Below, piece after piece: positions 1 to 10,726 of a stretch of DNA of 64,000 nucleotides. The translations under genes were made by a program, and so were the position numbers. Under the pieces are notes generated by a model. That model searched no databases. It saw nothing but the letters and a program-made list of their open reading frames with translations, and had not been told where the DNA came from. The stretch comes from Lotus japonicus (lineage: Eukaryota > Streptophyta > Magnoliopsida > Fabales > Fabaceae): contig NC_080043.1 of assembly GCF_012489685.1 (NCBI RefSeq), positions 57,992,289 through 58,056,288 on the forward strand. The letters are read 5' to 3'. Numbering within the stretch: the first letter of the stretch is position 1; each line of letters starts with the position of its first letter.

Positions 1-755
1 TATTGCTTCAAAGTTTCTCGTTCTAATTGGTGAACATTGTACAGATCATCAATTGTGACCTGCTTGATCTTGCTTGCAGAGAACTGAACGAGGAATTTCG
101 ACGAGAAATCGCGGAATTTCGCAATGGATCACCGAGGAAAAGTTGTGAACCAAGCCATCGTTGTGCCTTTAAACGTCGACGGGAACATCCTGCATTTCAC
201 CGCATCAGAAGCTGCGCTTATCACCATCTTTGTGTTGAAGTAAAGCAGATGATCCTTCAGATCGGTCTTTCCGCTATACGTCTCCAGGACAAGATTCTTC
301 ATGTTATCACGTATGGCTACCTCTCTTACCGCCGCCGAGAATGACTCAAACTCCGCCACAGCCTCTGCTTCCCGCTCTCCTTCATCTTGCTGCTCATGGC
401 GATAGTAATCTAACTGCTACTACACGTAATCATTCTGCTGTCGTATGTTTTCAACGTTGCGGATCAAACGTCTCCAATCCCTGTGAGTGATCGGAGCTTT
501 GGGTAACGACGATTCACCTCCTGAGACCTTCGACAAGCGTGCTGGAGATCCTTGTTGTGAAGGTAAGGACAGTGGAGAAGGTAATGGTGGCGTCGAAGAA
601 GGAGGAGGAGGAGGTGGTGGTGGCGGAGGAGGAGTCGGTTGCTCAGGTTGCTTGCGATGAACTTCCTCACGACGCGACCTTCCCCTCACGCGACGCGGTG
701 GTGATACGCGCCTCTGATCCAGCATTTCGCTGCGGCGACGACGGCGAGTCTCCAT
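1..755 (-). pseudogene. Ty3/gypsy gag, broken, running off the left edge
   Basis: On the minus strand the first part (755-420) encodes an Arg-rich then Pro-rich leader with a long polyproline run. It is followed at 359-129 by a typical Ty3/gypsy capsid stretch (YSGKTDLKDHLLYFNTKM, then CRMFPSTFKGTTMAWFTTFPR). The reading frame meets a TGA after FTTFPR where relatives of this gag normally continue with Gly-Ser, but the same frame goes on through 128-1 with recognisable gag sequence (FSASKIKQVTIDDLYN). One frame change separates the leader from the capsid part. This would be the structural protein of an LTR retrotransposon whose LTR and primer site lie just upstream (890-1260). It is not functional. 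Family recognition is from sequence style only. Confidence 0.75.
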
Positions 756-889
756 CGAATTTCAACCACAAATCAGAAATTCAACGGAAAACACGAAAAT
801 CAGAGAAAATTGCCCAGGATTTTGAACTTCTCTCAACCAAAATCACAATCCACGTAGTCCGGGAATCGAAATCTACCGTTCCCCACAGA

Positions 890-899
890 TGGCGCCAAA
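890..899 (-). other. Primer-binding site of the left Ty3/gypsy element
   Basis: Read on the minus strand the LTR ends in CA at 900 and is followed at once by TTTGGCGCCA, the usual start of a primer-binding site in Tat/Athila-like plant gypsy elements. The position directly between the LTR edge and the gag leader supports it. I cannot assign the primer tRNA with confidence. Confidence 0.6.
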
Positions 900-1260
900 T
901 GTTCCAGCCAAGAACATAGAAAGAAGGTTTGGTACCTAGAGTGAAAGGATTGCAATGAGAGAATCTAGAGAGAGAGAGCGCGTAACCGCTTAGAGAGAGA
1001 GTGTAACTGAATTTCAAGTTTGTTATTTATCAAATGAGCTAAGAGTCCCTTACAATTGGTAACCGCCCCTACTTATAGGCTAGGGGTTGGGCCTAGCGCC
1101 CCTAACTATCTTCAGTGGGCCGGTTGGGCCTCTTGGGGGAGGTCCAATTCCCTGGCTCGCGTGTCGCCTTGAGGCAAGCATCTCGCTCAGTCAACATCCA
1201 ATATGCTATGCAAATATGATAAGGAATGCCATAATTTGGTGAACACATTGCAATCAGTTT
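900..1260 (-). repeat. 5' LTR of the left Ty3/gypsy element (outer edge uncertain)
   Basis: The LTR inner edge is the TG at 900 on the plus strand (CA on the minus strand) beside the primer-binding site. A TATA box (GCCTATAAGT read on the minus strand, at 1071-1080) would start transcription leftward toward gag. A GA-rich tract at 960-1000 lies in the transcribed leader. The outer end could not be fixed because I found no clear TSD; 1260 is an estimate. Confidence 0.5.
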
Positions 1261-1512
1261 CAAACGTAATATTGTCAAGTCCCCACTAATGTTTATTAAT
1301 TTAAGTTAATCAAAATAAATATTAGAAATGAAATTTTGCTTTCAAAAAAATTATTAGAAATAAAGTCTACATCATAAACTGTTGTGAATAAATTGATAAA
1401 ATATATTAGAAAGACAAAAAGATTACAATTATAATATTTAATGAATTCAATTTACAAATTATTTTCAAATTTATTTTAAAATACTGATTAAAAAAAAATA
1501 TAACTAAAATTT
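1261..1512. other. AT-rich spacer, no gene seen
   Basis: This is low-complexity AT-rich DNA between the gypsy LTR and the LINE. It contains a possible micro-insertion with a short A-run flanked by imperfect copies of ATTAGAAAT (1321 and 1353). I see no coding signal. Confidence 0.5.
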
Positions 1513-1724
1513 AAAGTAAAATATGGGTTCTCCTAGGGTTTAGGGAGACAACCGCCACCTAGGTTTTTGTACCACAGTTTAACTACCTAGTTTTCACGTA
1601 CGTGTTTGCATGTTTTGTGACAGTCGTTCTACTCAACTTTGCTTGCGTTTTCTGCAACTAGTCCCTGCTTTCCTTGTGTAACACAGTTTCAATTACGAGT
1701 TACTAAATCTGTGAGAAGGCCGTC

Positions 1725-2567
1725 ATGGCGTTTTGCAACGAAGCACCAATGTTTGACTTTGAAGGGGAGGAGAATGTGGTCCTGGATTTAGGAGAGGTGG
1801 AAATCGATCCTAATCTAGGGGCAGATGTTTGGCTCGTGGGAAGGGTTCTCAGCCCTAATCGTATCATAGGGGGGATTTTCCGTAGCGTCATGCTGTGTCT
1901 GTGGGAGTCTCGGAACTGCAAGGAGATTCGCCATGTGGGACCGAATATCTTCTCTTTTGAATTAGGATATACCAAGGAAAGAGACATGTTCCTCCGCTCT
2001 GGTCCATGGCTGTTTGATAGGCACTTGGTGGTTCTAGACGTGCTTTATATCACTAAGGATCCTATGCAAATTCCTTTAACAAGACTACCCTTATGGATAC
2101 AAGTTCACGGGCTACCCTACATTCACCGTTCTGAAGGTATAACCAAGCTGTTGGGAGGATCTTTTGATGGCTACCTAGGGTGGGACAAATACGAGGCTCA
2201 CATGTATGTCCACTGCTTGCGAATCAGGGCTTGGGTGAATGTCGCTGCGCCGCTACGCCGAGGGAAAATGGTGGCCACAAGAGGAGGTTCTCCATTGCGA
2301 GTAACGTTCAAATATGAGAAGCTGGTGAATTTTTGTTATCGATGCGGAAAGATAGACCATGTTCTCCGAAACCGGAGGTGGAGGATGATGAGGGAAACCT
2401 TCGCTATGGCGCATGGTTAAGGGCAGAGGATGAGCACCCTGTGGGAGGCTACCGTAGTAGAGGACAAAGGGAAGGAGGGACCTGGAGGTGGATGAAGAAC
2501 AATATGACGAAGAGGAACAATATGAGGAGGAGGAGGAAGTTGGACGGGTCCGTGGCAACAACATTCT
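1725..2567 (+). pseudogene. LINE ORF1, DUF4283 / zinc-knuckle RNA-binding protein, broken
   Basis: The ATG at 1725 opens 231 codons. Residues of about 35-150 have the DUF4283 pattern common to plant LINE ORF1 and related proteins (WLVGRVLS, FRSVMLCLWE, FLRSGPWLFDRHLVVL, LPLWIQVHGLP). A zinc knuckle begins at about residue 205 (FCYRCGKIDH), but the last ligand position reads Arg instead of Cys and the frame closes soon after. An acidic, Arg-rich stretch continues in another frame to about 2567. The usual role is binding the LINE RNA to form the particle used for target-primed reverse transcription. The knuckle loss and frameshift make this copy non-functional. Confidence 0.8.
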
Positions 2568-3047
2568 AAATGACAAAAATGGGGATGAAGCAGAAACAGT
2601 ATAAATCATGAGGAATGAATCAAAGGACCAAAGCAAGGGGGAGCAAGCGGTGACACATGGGGATCAAATTTGACCTAACAGAGAGGAACAAGAAGCAAGG
2701 GCTGACTTAAAAAATTAGAGGATTATCCACTCAAACTCGAAGAAGCCATCTGGCTCCTCTAGTGCCAATCCTTTCTCATTTAGCGCTCGTGGAGGTCACC
2801 ACCTAGCACCAAGTAGCAATGCAAGAGGAAGTATGATTCATGGGAGAAGTAACTTGGACATACAAATACGTGAGGGAGGTGGTGGAAATAATAATAATAT
2901 GGGGCCTTTGAATACTAGGAAGCGGACAAGTGGCGCTTCTGCTATTTTTGGGCCGAGTGGCTCGGGGATTTCTCCCCTTTTGAAGAAAACTAATTCTGAA
3001 TCTGGATTGGGATTGGCGGTGACTGCTGAGCAGTCTCGCCCACCTCA

Positions 3048-3890
3048 ATGAGGATCCTTTCGTGGAACTGTCGTGGGCTTGGGAATCTACTGGCAGTGCG
3101 GGCCTTTGGCAGGCTCATCCACTCTGAAGCGCCCGGTGTTGTGTTTGCTATGGAGACAAAACTGTATGAGTTGGAGGCTTTGCGTCAGAGAGGCCTGGGG
3201 GGACTTCAGAATATCTTCCCGGTCCAATGTGCGGGCCAAGGACACACGCGTGCAGGAGGTTTGTTTTTATTTTGGGGTCAGAATGTTGATGTTGATATTA
3301 TTTCTTTTTCTTTGAATCATATTTTGTTTATTGTTGCACATTTGGAAGATCAAAAAGTTATGCAGGTCTTGGGAGTCTATGGTTTTCCGGATGATCGCTG
3401 GAAAATGGAGACTTGGTACTTGGTTAAACGTTTTCTGAGTGATGTTTCAATTCTGAGTCTTTGTGTTGGAGATTTTAATGATTGTTTATCTCCATGTGAT
3501 AAATTGGGAGGAGACACGCCTGATTTGAATCATATTCAGAGAGCGGCTAGAGTAAGAGCATAATGTTGTTTACATGATGTGGATTTTACAGGTTACAGAT
3601 TTACTTGGTCAAACAACAGAGAGGCACCTGGTACTATTGAGGAGCGGTTAAATTATGCTCTTGTGAATGATGCTTGGGATGAGACTTGGCCTGTCACAGT
3701 TGTTCACCATTTGTCCAGGTATAAATTTGATCACAATCCAATTTTACTAACTTGTGGTGCTTCTAGGGAAAGGAAAGAGTTGGGCAGGCTGAGGAGCAGT
3801 GGCTCCAAGAAGATGAAGAATGTGTTGTGCTTGTCATGGAAAATTGGTGCAGATTGCGAAATGATTTACCTACAAAAATTGCCGAGGTAG
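3048..3890 (+). pseudogene. LINE ORF2, N-terminal endonuclease domain
   Basis: The ATG at 3048 opens the classic AP-endonuclease-like start MRILSWNCRGLGN, followed by METKL (the metal-binding Glu) and GDFND. After an in-frame TAA at 3561-3563 the same frame continues at 3579 with DFTGYRFTWSNNR, ERLNYALVNDAW and a degraded catalytic end where relatives have SDHNPI (here FDHNPILL). This domain nicks the target for reverse transcription. The frame is lost at about 3890. Upstream, 2833-3047 may be the ORF1 tail or spacer. Confidence 0.85.
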
Positions 3891-4002
3891 GAGGAGCGCT
3901 AAAAGGACGGGGGAGGAGAAATTTGGGGACATACCAAGGAAGATATCTGATCAGAAGGCACTCCTGCAAGATCTTCAAAGAGAGACTCAAACAGCAGCGA
4001 CG

Positions 4003-5891
4003 TTGCAAAAAACCAGGGATGCTGAGCATCAGCTAGATGTGCTTCTTGAGCAAGAAGAGAAATGGTGGCGTCAAAGATCTAGAGCCACTTGGTTGAAAGA
4101 TGGCGACAAAAACACGCGGTTCTTTCACCAAAAAGCAACACAGAGGCGAAAGAGAAACATGATTGAAAAAATTGAGGATGATAGAGGAAGGGAATATATT
4201 CGTGATAGAGACATAGCTCGAGTTTTGACCGATTATTGTGTGCAACTTTTTGGAACCTCAAACCATGTGGGTATTGCATATGCTACCTCCTTGGTGGCAA
4301 ATCGTCTGACAGGGGCCCACTTGCAGGTTCTAGCTGATCCGTTTACAAAGGAAGAGGTGGAGGAGGCTCTTTTTCAAATGCACCCTACCAAAGCGCCTGG
4401 TATTGATGCCTTTCCCGCTCTTTTCTAACAGCGTTTTTGGGGAGTAATTGGGGATGATGTGGCAGATTTCTGCTTGCAGATTCTGCATGGACATGTTTTG
4501 CCAGGCATTATTAACCATACTGTACTTGTTCTTATTCCAAAGGTTAAGAAATCTGTGCATGCAAACCAGTTTAGGCCAATCAGTTTGTGTAATGTGATTT
4601 TCAAAATTGTGACTAAAACAATAGCGAACAGAATGAAATTGATTTTTCCTGATCTAATTTGTGAATCTCAAAGTGATTTTGTACCTGGTCGCCTAATAAC
4701 AGATAATGCTCCGATTGCATATGAGTGCTTCCACTACATGAAGAAGAAAATCGATGGCCGAAATGGCATTATGGCACTAAAATTGGACATGTCCAAAGCG
4801 TATGACCGAATAGAATGGTCCTTTTTGAGGTATGTTTTGAACTCTATGGGTTTTTATTTCTAGATTGGGTTAATCTTATTATGAGCTGTGTCTCTACTGT
4901 TTCATTTTCAATCTTGTTGAATGGTAACCCGCAACCAAATTTTGTGCCAAACAGGGGCTAGAGGCAGGGAGACCCTCTCTCACAATACTTGTTTATTTTA
5001 TGTGGGGAGGTTTTCTCTGCCCTTATTAATAGGTCTATTGCTTCTAAGACATTAACTGGGATAAAACTAGCGAGGTTTGCACCTGTTATCTCACATTTGC
5101 TTTTTGCAGACGACAATTTTCTCTTTGGTAGAGCTGAGGTACGAGAGGCGGAATGCCTAAAAGAAATCCTTGCTACTTATGAGCGGGTTTCCGGAAAAGT
5201 TGTCAATCTTGACAAATCAATGCTCTCTGTTAGCCGAAATGTGCAGCAAACCAGATTTGATGAGCTTAAGCATATTTTGGGAGTAAAGGCAGTCGAGAGC
5301 TTTGACAAATATTTGGAATTACTGACTATAATTGGTAAGTCGAAAAAACAAATATTTAATTTTGTTAAGGAGCGAGTTTGGAAAAAGCTTAAGGGGTGGA
5401 AGGAAAAGTTTTTATCCCGAGCCGGGAGGGAAGTTTTAATTAAGTCGGTAGCTCAGGTTATTCCCTCTTATGTTATGTCTTGTTTTATCTTACCAGATGG
5501 TCTTTATGCAGATATTGATAGTATGATTTCTAATTTTTTCTGGGGCGGTGATGTATCACGCAAAGGTTTGCATTGGACTAAATGGCGAAATCTATGCCGA
5601 AGCAAAGTAAGTGGTGGACTTGGTTTTCGATATTTCAAGGCTTTCAACTTAGCCTTGGTTGGTAAAAATTGGTGGAGGAGTTATTCAAGACGAAATACTC
5701 TTGTTGCGAAAATTTTTAAGTCTATTTATTTCCAGGATGGTGATTTGTGGGGAGAAAAGAAAGGATACCGACAAAGCTATGCTTGGTCTAGTATTCTCAA
5801 AACAGGTTGGGTCTTTGAGAAAGGTGGACTGTGGCGAGTTGGGAATGGCACTAGAGTTCGCATTTGGTCGGACAATTGGTTACCGGGTTGA
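4003..5891 (+). pseudogene. LINE ORF2, reverse transcriptase domain
   Basis: The pieces are 4003-4428 and 4459-4863 (same frame, one stop between), then 4989-5891 in another frame. Recognisable RT signatures in order: WLKDGDKNTRFFH (pre-RT), APGIDAFPALF (normally PGPDG), NQFRPISLCNV, QSDFVPGRLITDNA, ALKLDMSKAYDRIEW (motif A), and the catalytic box HLLFADDNFLF, with Phe in place of Tyr before the Ala-Asp-Asp as is common in plant L1s. The thumb region is still well conserved (GWKEKFLSRAGREVLIKSV, GLGFR). The enzyme copies LINE RNA at the nicked target. At least one frameshift plus several stops inactivate it. Confidence 0.85.
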
Positions 5892-6064
5892 GCACCTTTG
5901 AATTATCGCCAAGACTTGGCCACGGAACTTGGACTTGTCACGGTGGGAGACCTCTTAGACCAACATAGAAGGGTTTGGAATTTAGAACTAGTGGAAGCGG
6001 TGTTTTCCCCCGTACTGTACAGTGAATCTATGCTGTCTCTATTAGCAATGATGGTGATGATTTC

Positions 6065-7031
6065 TTGAGCTGGTCTTACACAACAGGTGGACATTATACA
6101 ACAAAAACAGGTTACAATTTCATTGTGCAGCAAATGGTGGATGGGATTGCCACATTGTCCCACTCTTTCTCCCTTCCTCCTAGTATGTGGCAGAAGTTTT
6201 GGAACACAGCTGCCCTCCAACGCTGCAAAGAGCTCTGCGTGCGGCTGGTCAGGGTTTTTTTGCCCGTATCAATGGAGCTGAAGCGGAGGCACATGGAAGT
6301 TGATGCGTTATGTGGGTGGTGCGATACAGGTTCTGAGGATTTGAAGCATGTCTTCTTAGAGTGTCCAGCGGCAAGAGTTTTCTGGTATGGATCTCCTTTG
6401 GCTTTACGTGTGGAACGGTTTGTGGGGTTGGAAGAATTCTGGCTTGAGGTGCTGTCGACGAGTGATCCAGCGGTCATCACAATGGTACAAACGTTGTTTT
6501 ATGCGCTGTGGGAGGCGCGAAACAACACCAGATTCCGGCGTGCTTGTTTCTCTCCCATTTTGACTGTTCAGCGAGCTTCTATGTTGCTGCCAGCTCTTGC
6601 GGTGCATCCCCTTCATCAACAACAGTCACGACAACTTCAGGCCACATGGTCCCGTCCCCAACGAGGTATTATTAAGGTTAACTTTGATGCTAGTTTTAAT
6701 CCAGGAGGAGTGAGAGGCTATGGAATGATGGCTAGAAATCAAGATGGTGAGATTATGGCATCGGCAATGGAGTATCCAGTCGCTTCGCTCTCTCCTTTGT
6801 TGGCTGAAGCGAGTTGTTTCAGGTGGGCTCTCCGTTTGGCTATTGATCTGGGATTTCGTAGGGTGACTTTTGAGACGGATTGTCTATAATTATTTAATTG
6901 GTGGAAGGCTCGGACTGAGGGGGTTTCTTTCTTAGCTACTATTGATAGTGATTGTCGTCCTTTAATTTCAGCTTTTGATGTTTTTTCCTTATCTTTTGTA
7001 AGACGTACTGGTAATGCTGTGGCTGATCTTT
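6065..7031 (+). pseudogene. LINE ORF2, zinc-binding (zf-RVT) and RNase H domains
   Basis: The frame beginning near 6065 shows the plant LINE zf-RVT module (CGWCDTGSEDLKHVFLECPAARVFW), then a linker and an RNase H domain (VNFDASFNPGG, ARNQDGEIM, AEASCFRWALRLA, VTFETDCL). A TAA at 6887-6889 interrupts it, after which the frame is readable up to RRTGNAVADL at 7031. There the Mutator-like element cuts it, and the C-terminus continues at 10568. RNase H removes template RNA during insertion. Not functional here. Confidence 0.85.
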
Positions 7032-7069
7032 GGGAATTTTTATTTTGACCCCCCCCATCTATTTAGACC
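7032..7069 (+). repeat. Left terminal inverted repeat of the Mutator-like element
   Basis: The first 38 bases match the reverse complement of 10521-10558 with a handful of mismatches. Both start GGGAATT, then have a T/A stretch, a C-run, CATCTATT and a closing ACC. Confidence 0.88.
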
Positions 7070-7365
7070 TCCAAAACTTCCCAACACCCGCCACTAACTA
7101 CCCACTCCTTCCCACATCTTCATTTCAAATCCCTCATCAAAACTTCCCAAACCCCCCCCCCCCACTCATCAAAACTTCTCTTCTCTCGCTCCCTCACCTT
7201 CTGCAACTGCCACCCCGTGCGCCGTCGCATTCGCTGTCGTGTTCTACCGCCGTCGCCATTGCAAGAGAGTTGGTCCGTCGCCACTGCCACCGCGTTTTTT
7301 CCCACAATTCCCTGTCGACGCGATCTGGTAAGCAATCAACCCGACCCATATAATTTTATTTTTTT

Positions 7366-7492
7366 ATCGCACTTTGAAGGAGCGTCTAGGTCGTACCTTT
7401 AGGATGCGTTTTAATATAAACGCTCCTTCAGGGTGCTCCTTAGACGCATCTTCAAGGAACGACTTGGGCGCACCCTGAAGGTGCGATCTTAG
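7366..7492. repeat. Palindromic motif cluster 1 in the Mutator-like element
   Basis: About five degenerate copies of a 17-bp palindrome, CGCAC-N-TT-S-AA-N-GTGCG. The best copy is CGCACCCTGAAGGTGCG at 7469-7485. The cluster lies just upstream of the PMD gene start at 7528. Confidence 0.7.
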
Positions 7493-7527
7493 TCAGTAAG
7501 TTAAGCATGTTGAATATTGTTTCAGCT

Positions 7528-9106
7528 ATGGCAAGGACAAAGAATCCGAGTGTGGGGAACCCCCCACCAAGTCCCCCACCAAAAAGTAGGATTCACCCCA
7601 CGACATCGATACGTTAAAACCGTGAGGAGGCAGCCCGTAAGAAGCGTAAAGAGGCATCCCTTAAGAAGCTTGAAGAGGCGACCCTGAAGAAGCATGAAGA
7701 ATCAACCCGTAAGAAGGCTGCAAGTAGTGCAGCAACTGCAGCTAGTGTTGTACAAGAGGTTGAAGATGATATGCTTGATAATGAACCTCAGCAAGATGAT
7801 GATATGGTTGATGCTAGAGGTGGGGAAGATTTTGGTGAACAACAAGAAGAGGATTCTGGTGAAGAAGAGGATGGTGAGTCTAGTGAAGAAGAGGATGAGG
7901 AAGAGGAAGATGATGGGCAAGGTGATCGAGATGTTCAGCCTGAGGAGGAGGAGGATGAGGATATATACTTTGCTGGGGGCCTTATGACATATCACTGTTG
8001 AAGTCCTTCAAGGGACATGTTGTATTGCAAGTATGGAGGCATTACAAAGACCCACATAAAATGCATGATCGGGGGTGTCATCAAGACTTACCACCATGGG
8101 AATGCTTTGCTAGGGAACGACAAGGACAAGAAACCACAGGTTTTAGAATGCTTCTCGAAATATGTAAAGGGAAGGATGGAGGTTGTTGGCCTATTGCCTC
8201 TGATGACATGCAACTTTCCCTCGGTGGACAGGCCCATGCTGTCGGCGTTTGTGGAGATATGGCAGCCGGAGACTTCGTCTTTCCATCTTCCATTTGGAGA
8301 GATGACCATTACACTAGATGATGTTAGTTCTCTGCTACACATTCATGTGAAGGGAAAGGTCCTCACTTTACCAACCCTGACTCGTGATGAAGCAACCATT
8401 GTACTGGTTAAGCAGCTTGGTGTTACACAGGATGAGGCTGAAACGGAAATCAGGAGGTCCTTAGGGCCTTATGCTCGGTATACATGGCTCCTGAAGGTGG
8501 CTGAGGAAATGGCCAAGGCCAAGAAGACTAAGAAAGCTGCTAGAACCTTCTTGCTGTGTTTGGTGGGGATGATGCTTTTCTATGCCAAGACAAACAACAT
8601 GGTGGAGGTTTCATGTTTGGGGCTGTTTATGGACTTGGAAAAGGTTGGAGATTATGCATGGGGCGCCATGGCATTGGCTTACCTTTATGACCAGCTTAAG
8701 GAAGCCACGAAGCTGAGCACTACTAGCTTTGGAGGCTACTTGAACCTGTTTCAGGTATGATTATGTCCGGTCGCAGTAACTCTTGTGGTAAGGAACACTA
8801 ATTTCCCCCCAACTAGTCTTTTTTTTACAATTTATACATGAATGTTTATTTTGTTCAAATGTGTTACCTTTCTAGGGTGTCCTTGAGCAATTAAAGGAGC
8901 TGAGTGTTATAACAGTTGACCCCACTGAGACACCATAACAGATCATTGACGCAAACAAGCGTATGTAGGCTATCATACTGCAGAATTTGGAAAGGGAGGC
9001 TGATGATGATGACAGTGGCAGTGGACATGCAATGCACGGTGGTGGTGGACCTGACAAGAAGAAGAAAGGGAAAGTGACCGAGGCCTCATCCTCGAAGCAT
9101 AGTTAG
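7528..9106 (+). pseudogene. Plant mobile domain (PMD) protein gene, degraded
   Basis: The ATG at 7528 opens a short Pro-rich start that meets a stop at about 7615. The same frame continues with a Lys/Arg/Glu-rich stretch and a strongly acidic Glu/Asp region (7770-7960). At 7984-8054 the PMD start (SLLKSFKGHVVLQVWRHYKD) is in one frame and shifts into the 8017-8760 frame, which holds the domain core: FHLPFGEMTITLDDVSSLL, then LTLPTLTRD, WLL, AARTFLLCLVGMMLF, WGAMALAYLYDQL and GGYLNLFQ. A GT-AG intron fits 8755-8875. The next exon (VLEQLKEL) has two stops and ends with an acidic, Lys-rich tail at 9104-9106. PMD proteins (MAIN/MAIL family) act in silencing and are repeatedly found in transposons. 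This copy is dead, with at least one frameshift and three stops. Confidence 0.8.
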
Positions 9107-9289
9107 GACTAGGGACATAAGATTGATTAATGGATGAATGTAATATAAGTACTACTTGTGATGTGTTTGTGTTAATTAGGTACAACTTCTTATTTTTTTA
9201 ATTCTGCAATACAATGTGTTTAATTCCCTAATTCTTATGTAATTGTTTCTGTTTTCATTTAAAAGTTACTGCCACAGGTCTTGTAATTT

Positions 9290-9410
9290 AACGCACCAAG
9301 AAGTTGCATTTGAGACGCACGTTGAACGTGCGACGACACACTCGCACGTTCAACAAGCGTCATTGCCGCACGTCCAGTGAGCGTCCCAGACGCACGTTGT
9401 ATGTGCGACT
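9290..9410. repeat. Palindromic motif cluster 2 in the Mutator-like element
   Basis: Several copies of the same motif, including the perfect 17-bp palindrome CGCACGTTGAACGTGCG at 9316-9332. It lies downstream of the PMD gene. Confidence 0.75.
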
Positions 9411-9551
9411 TAAACAAGATTCCAGTCATCAGTAGCAGAAACAGAAGCAAATGCAAAATTAATTTTCATTTGTTGGTTTTCTGAATGCCAGTATTTGTCC
9501 CATGTGTTTCCATTTGTTTTTTTTCTTCTGTTTTAATTTCAGTTTCTGCAA

Positions 9552-9622
9552 CGGCGCACATTGAGCATGCGCTATTGACGCACATAAAACGTGCGCCGTG
9601 GACACACTTTGAGAATGCGCAG
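9552..9622. repeat. Palindromic motif cluster 3 in the Mutator-like element
   Basis: Three degenerate copies with GCGCAC/GTGCGC-type arms (at about 9553, 9578 and 9602) in otherwise AT-rich DNA. Confidence 0.6.
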
Positions 9623-10369
9623 GATGACAGAAGCGGAAATATTGGCAGAAACAGTAACAGAAACATAAACAACCAAAATAAAAGAAATTGTGAATACATC
9701 ATTTGAAGAAAGTTCAGCTTGTTTATTAAGAATTTAGAATGATACATGATACATGAAAATTTTACTAAAACATATAGGTACAATGACCCCTAGACCCTAA
9801 GCCCTAAACTTAGTACAGGGGGAGAATACAAGTGCAATGATCCCTATGGGATACAATCAGGAAGATGCCAATCTTCCTCTTCTTCCAGTCCTCTTCCGTG
9901 TCTTCTCCCCCTTCTCTTTCTTCCGGTCCAGCTCCTCTTCTGCCGTGTTGGGAAATCCAGCAATGCCGCCACCTGAGCCTAGATGTTTCCATCATCACCA
10001 ATGGTCTCCAGAGGGCCTTTTCCACGGGAGCTTGGACCGATTCTATTTAGCAAGTTTAGGTACTTTGAATAACCAAGGATGGTCACCCCTACATTAGCAA
10101 GTTTGGAACTCTGAATTTGAAATATCGCTCTCAAAGTACTCAAACTTGCTAATGTTGAGGATAATATCCGCATCACCCCAACCATTCACAACTCTAAACT
10201 ATGAAAAAGAAAGAGGGTAAGAGGAAGAAGGGAGAGAATTGTGTGAAAATGAAGAAGGAAGAGGCCCTATTTATAGGGCTCAAACCAGCATAGATTGTAA
10301 CGAAAAACATAGGATTTAACGCATGCAATTAATAGCTTTTACCGGTGGTTGAGTTATGGTCAATGGCCA
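9623..10369. other. Internal, apparently non-coding part of the Mutator-like element
   Basis: Between palindrome clusters 3 and 4 there is AT-rich DNA with a Glu/Arg-coding-looking stretch on the minus strand (9810-10200). I could not recognise it and it is broken by stops. It may be a captured or decayed exon, but I do not assign it a function. Confidence 0.4.
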
Positions 10370-10486
10370 GTGCGTTTTAATCGCACTCTCAAGGTGCGTC
10401 AATGGCGCACGATCAAGGAGCGTCTATGTCACACTTTCAATATGCGGCTTAAAGAGCGACAATGATGTTGTTTGAGGGTGCGTTCG
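10370..10486. repeat. Palindromic motif cluster 4 in the Mutator-like element
   Basis: About four copies close to the right TIR, the clearest being CGCACTCTCAAGGTGCG at 10382-10398. The clusters thus sit inside both ends of the element. Confidence 0.65.
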
Positions 10487-10520
10487 AAAGGGGTAATTTC
10501 GGATTTCAGAAATTTCGTTC

Positions 10521-10558
10521 GGTTTGAATAGATGAGGGGGGTCTGAATAACAATTCCC
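10521..10558 (-). repeat. Right terminal inverted repeat of the Mutator-like element
   Basis: Inverted partner of 7032-7069. It is followed directly by the second TSD copy, CTGATCTTT, after which the LINE reading frame resumes. Confidence 0.88.
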
Positions 10559-10567
10559 CTGATCTTT

Positions 10568-10680
10568 TAGCCAGGAACTCATCCACTCACCCAAATGAGG
10601 TGTGGGTGGAGGAGGCTCCAAACTTTGTTCTTCACTTGGTTACCCAGGATATATTGGCATCCATGCCTCCTGTGGTTTAA
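10568..10680 (+). pseudogene. LINE ORF2 C-terminal tail beyond the DNA-transposon insertion
   Basis: After removal of 7032-10558 and one 9-bp TSD copy, the frame from 7031 runs on through LARNSSTHPNEVW to a stop at 10678-10680, followed by a short 3' region and the A-run. The seamless frame is strong evidence that the LINE was present first and that the insertion boundaries are right. Confidence 0.85.
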
Positions 10681-10726
10681 GTTAATGCATACACATTTCG
10701 AAAAAAAAAATTGAAAGTAAAATATG

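Larger units (their letters stand above)
7032..10558 (+). mobile_element. Non-autonomous Mutator-like element carrying a plant-mobile-domain gene
   Basis: The 3,527-bp element begins GGGAATT and ends AATTCCC, with 38-bp imperfect terminal inverted repeats (7032-7069 and 10521-10558) that include a run of 6-8 C and a CATCTATT core. It is flanked by a perfect 9-bp duplication, CTGATCTTT (7023-7031 and 10559-10567). A 9-bp TSD with long TIRs is the Mutator superfamily signature. I see no MURA-type transposase, so it must have moved with enzyme supplied in trans. Its cargo is a broken plant-mobile-domain gene plus four clusters of a short palindromic motif. Confidence 0.88.
1526..10713 (+). mobile_element. 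L1-type LINE, full-length but decayed, split by a Mutator-like element
   Basis: A non-LTR retrotransposon with ORF1 (DUF4283-type), ORF2 (endonuclease, reverse transcriptase, zinc-binding, RNase H) and a terminal A-run at 10701-10710. It is flanked by a 13-bp direct repeat, AAAGTAAAATATG, at 1513-1525 and 10714-10726, which I read as its TSD. The ORF2 frame breaks at 7031 and resumes at 10568, so the element is about 5.6 kb without the insertion. Many stops and frameshifts show it is old and inactive. Both TSD copies still match exactly. Confidence 0.9.

Noticed and set aside
539..919. Plus-strand 126-codon frame rich in Glu and Val
   Set aside because: It is the complement of the Pro-rich minus-strand gag leader.
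7366..10486. CRISPR-like array
   Set aside because: Repeat copies are degenerate palindromes with irregular spacing in a plant transposon. There are no cas genes and no uniform spacers.
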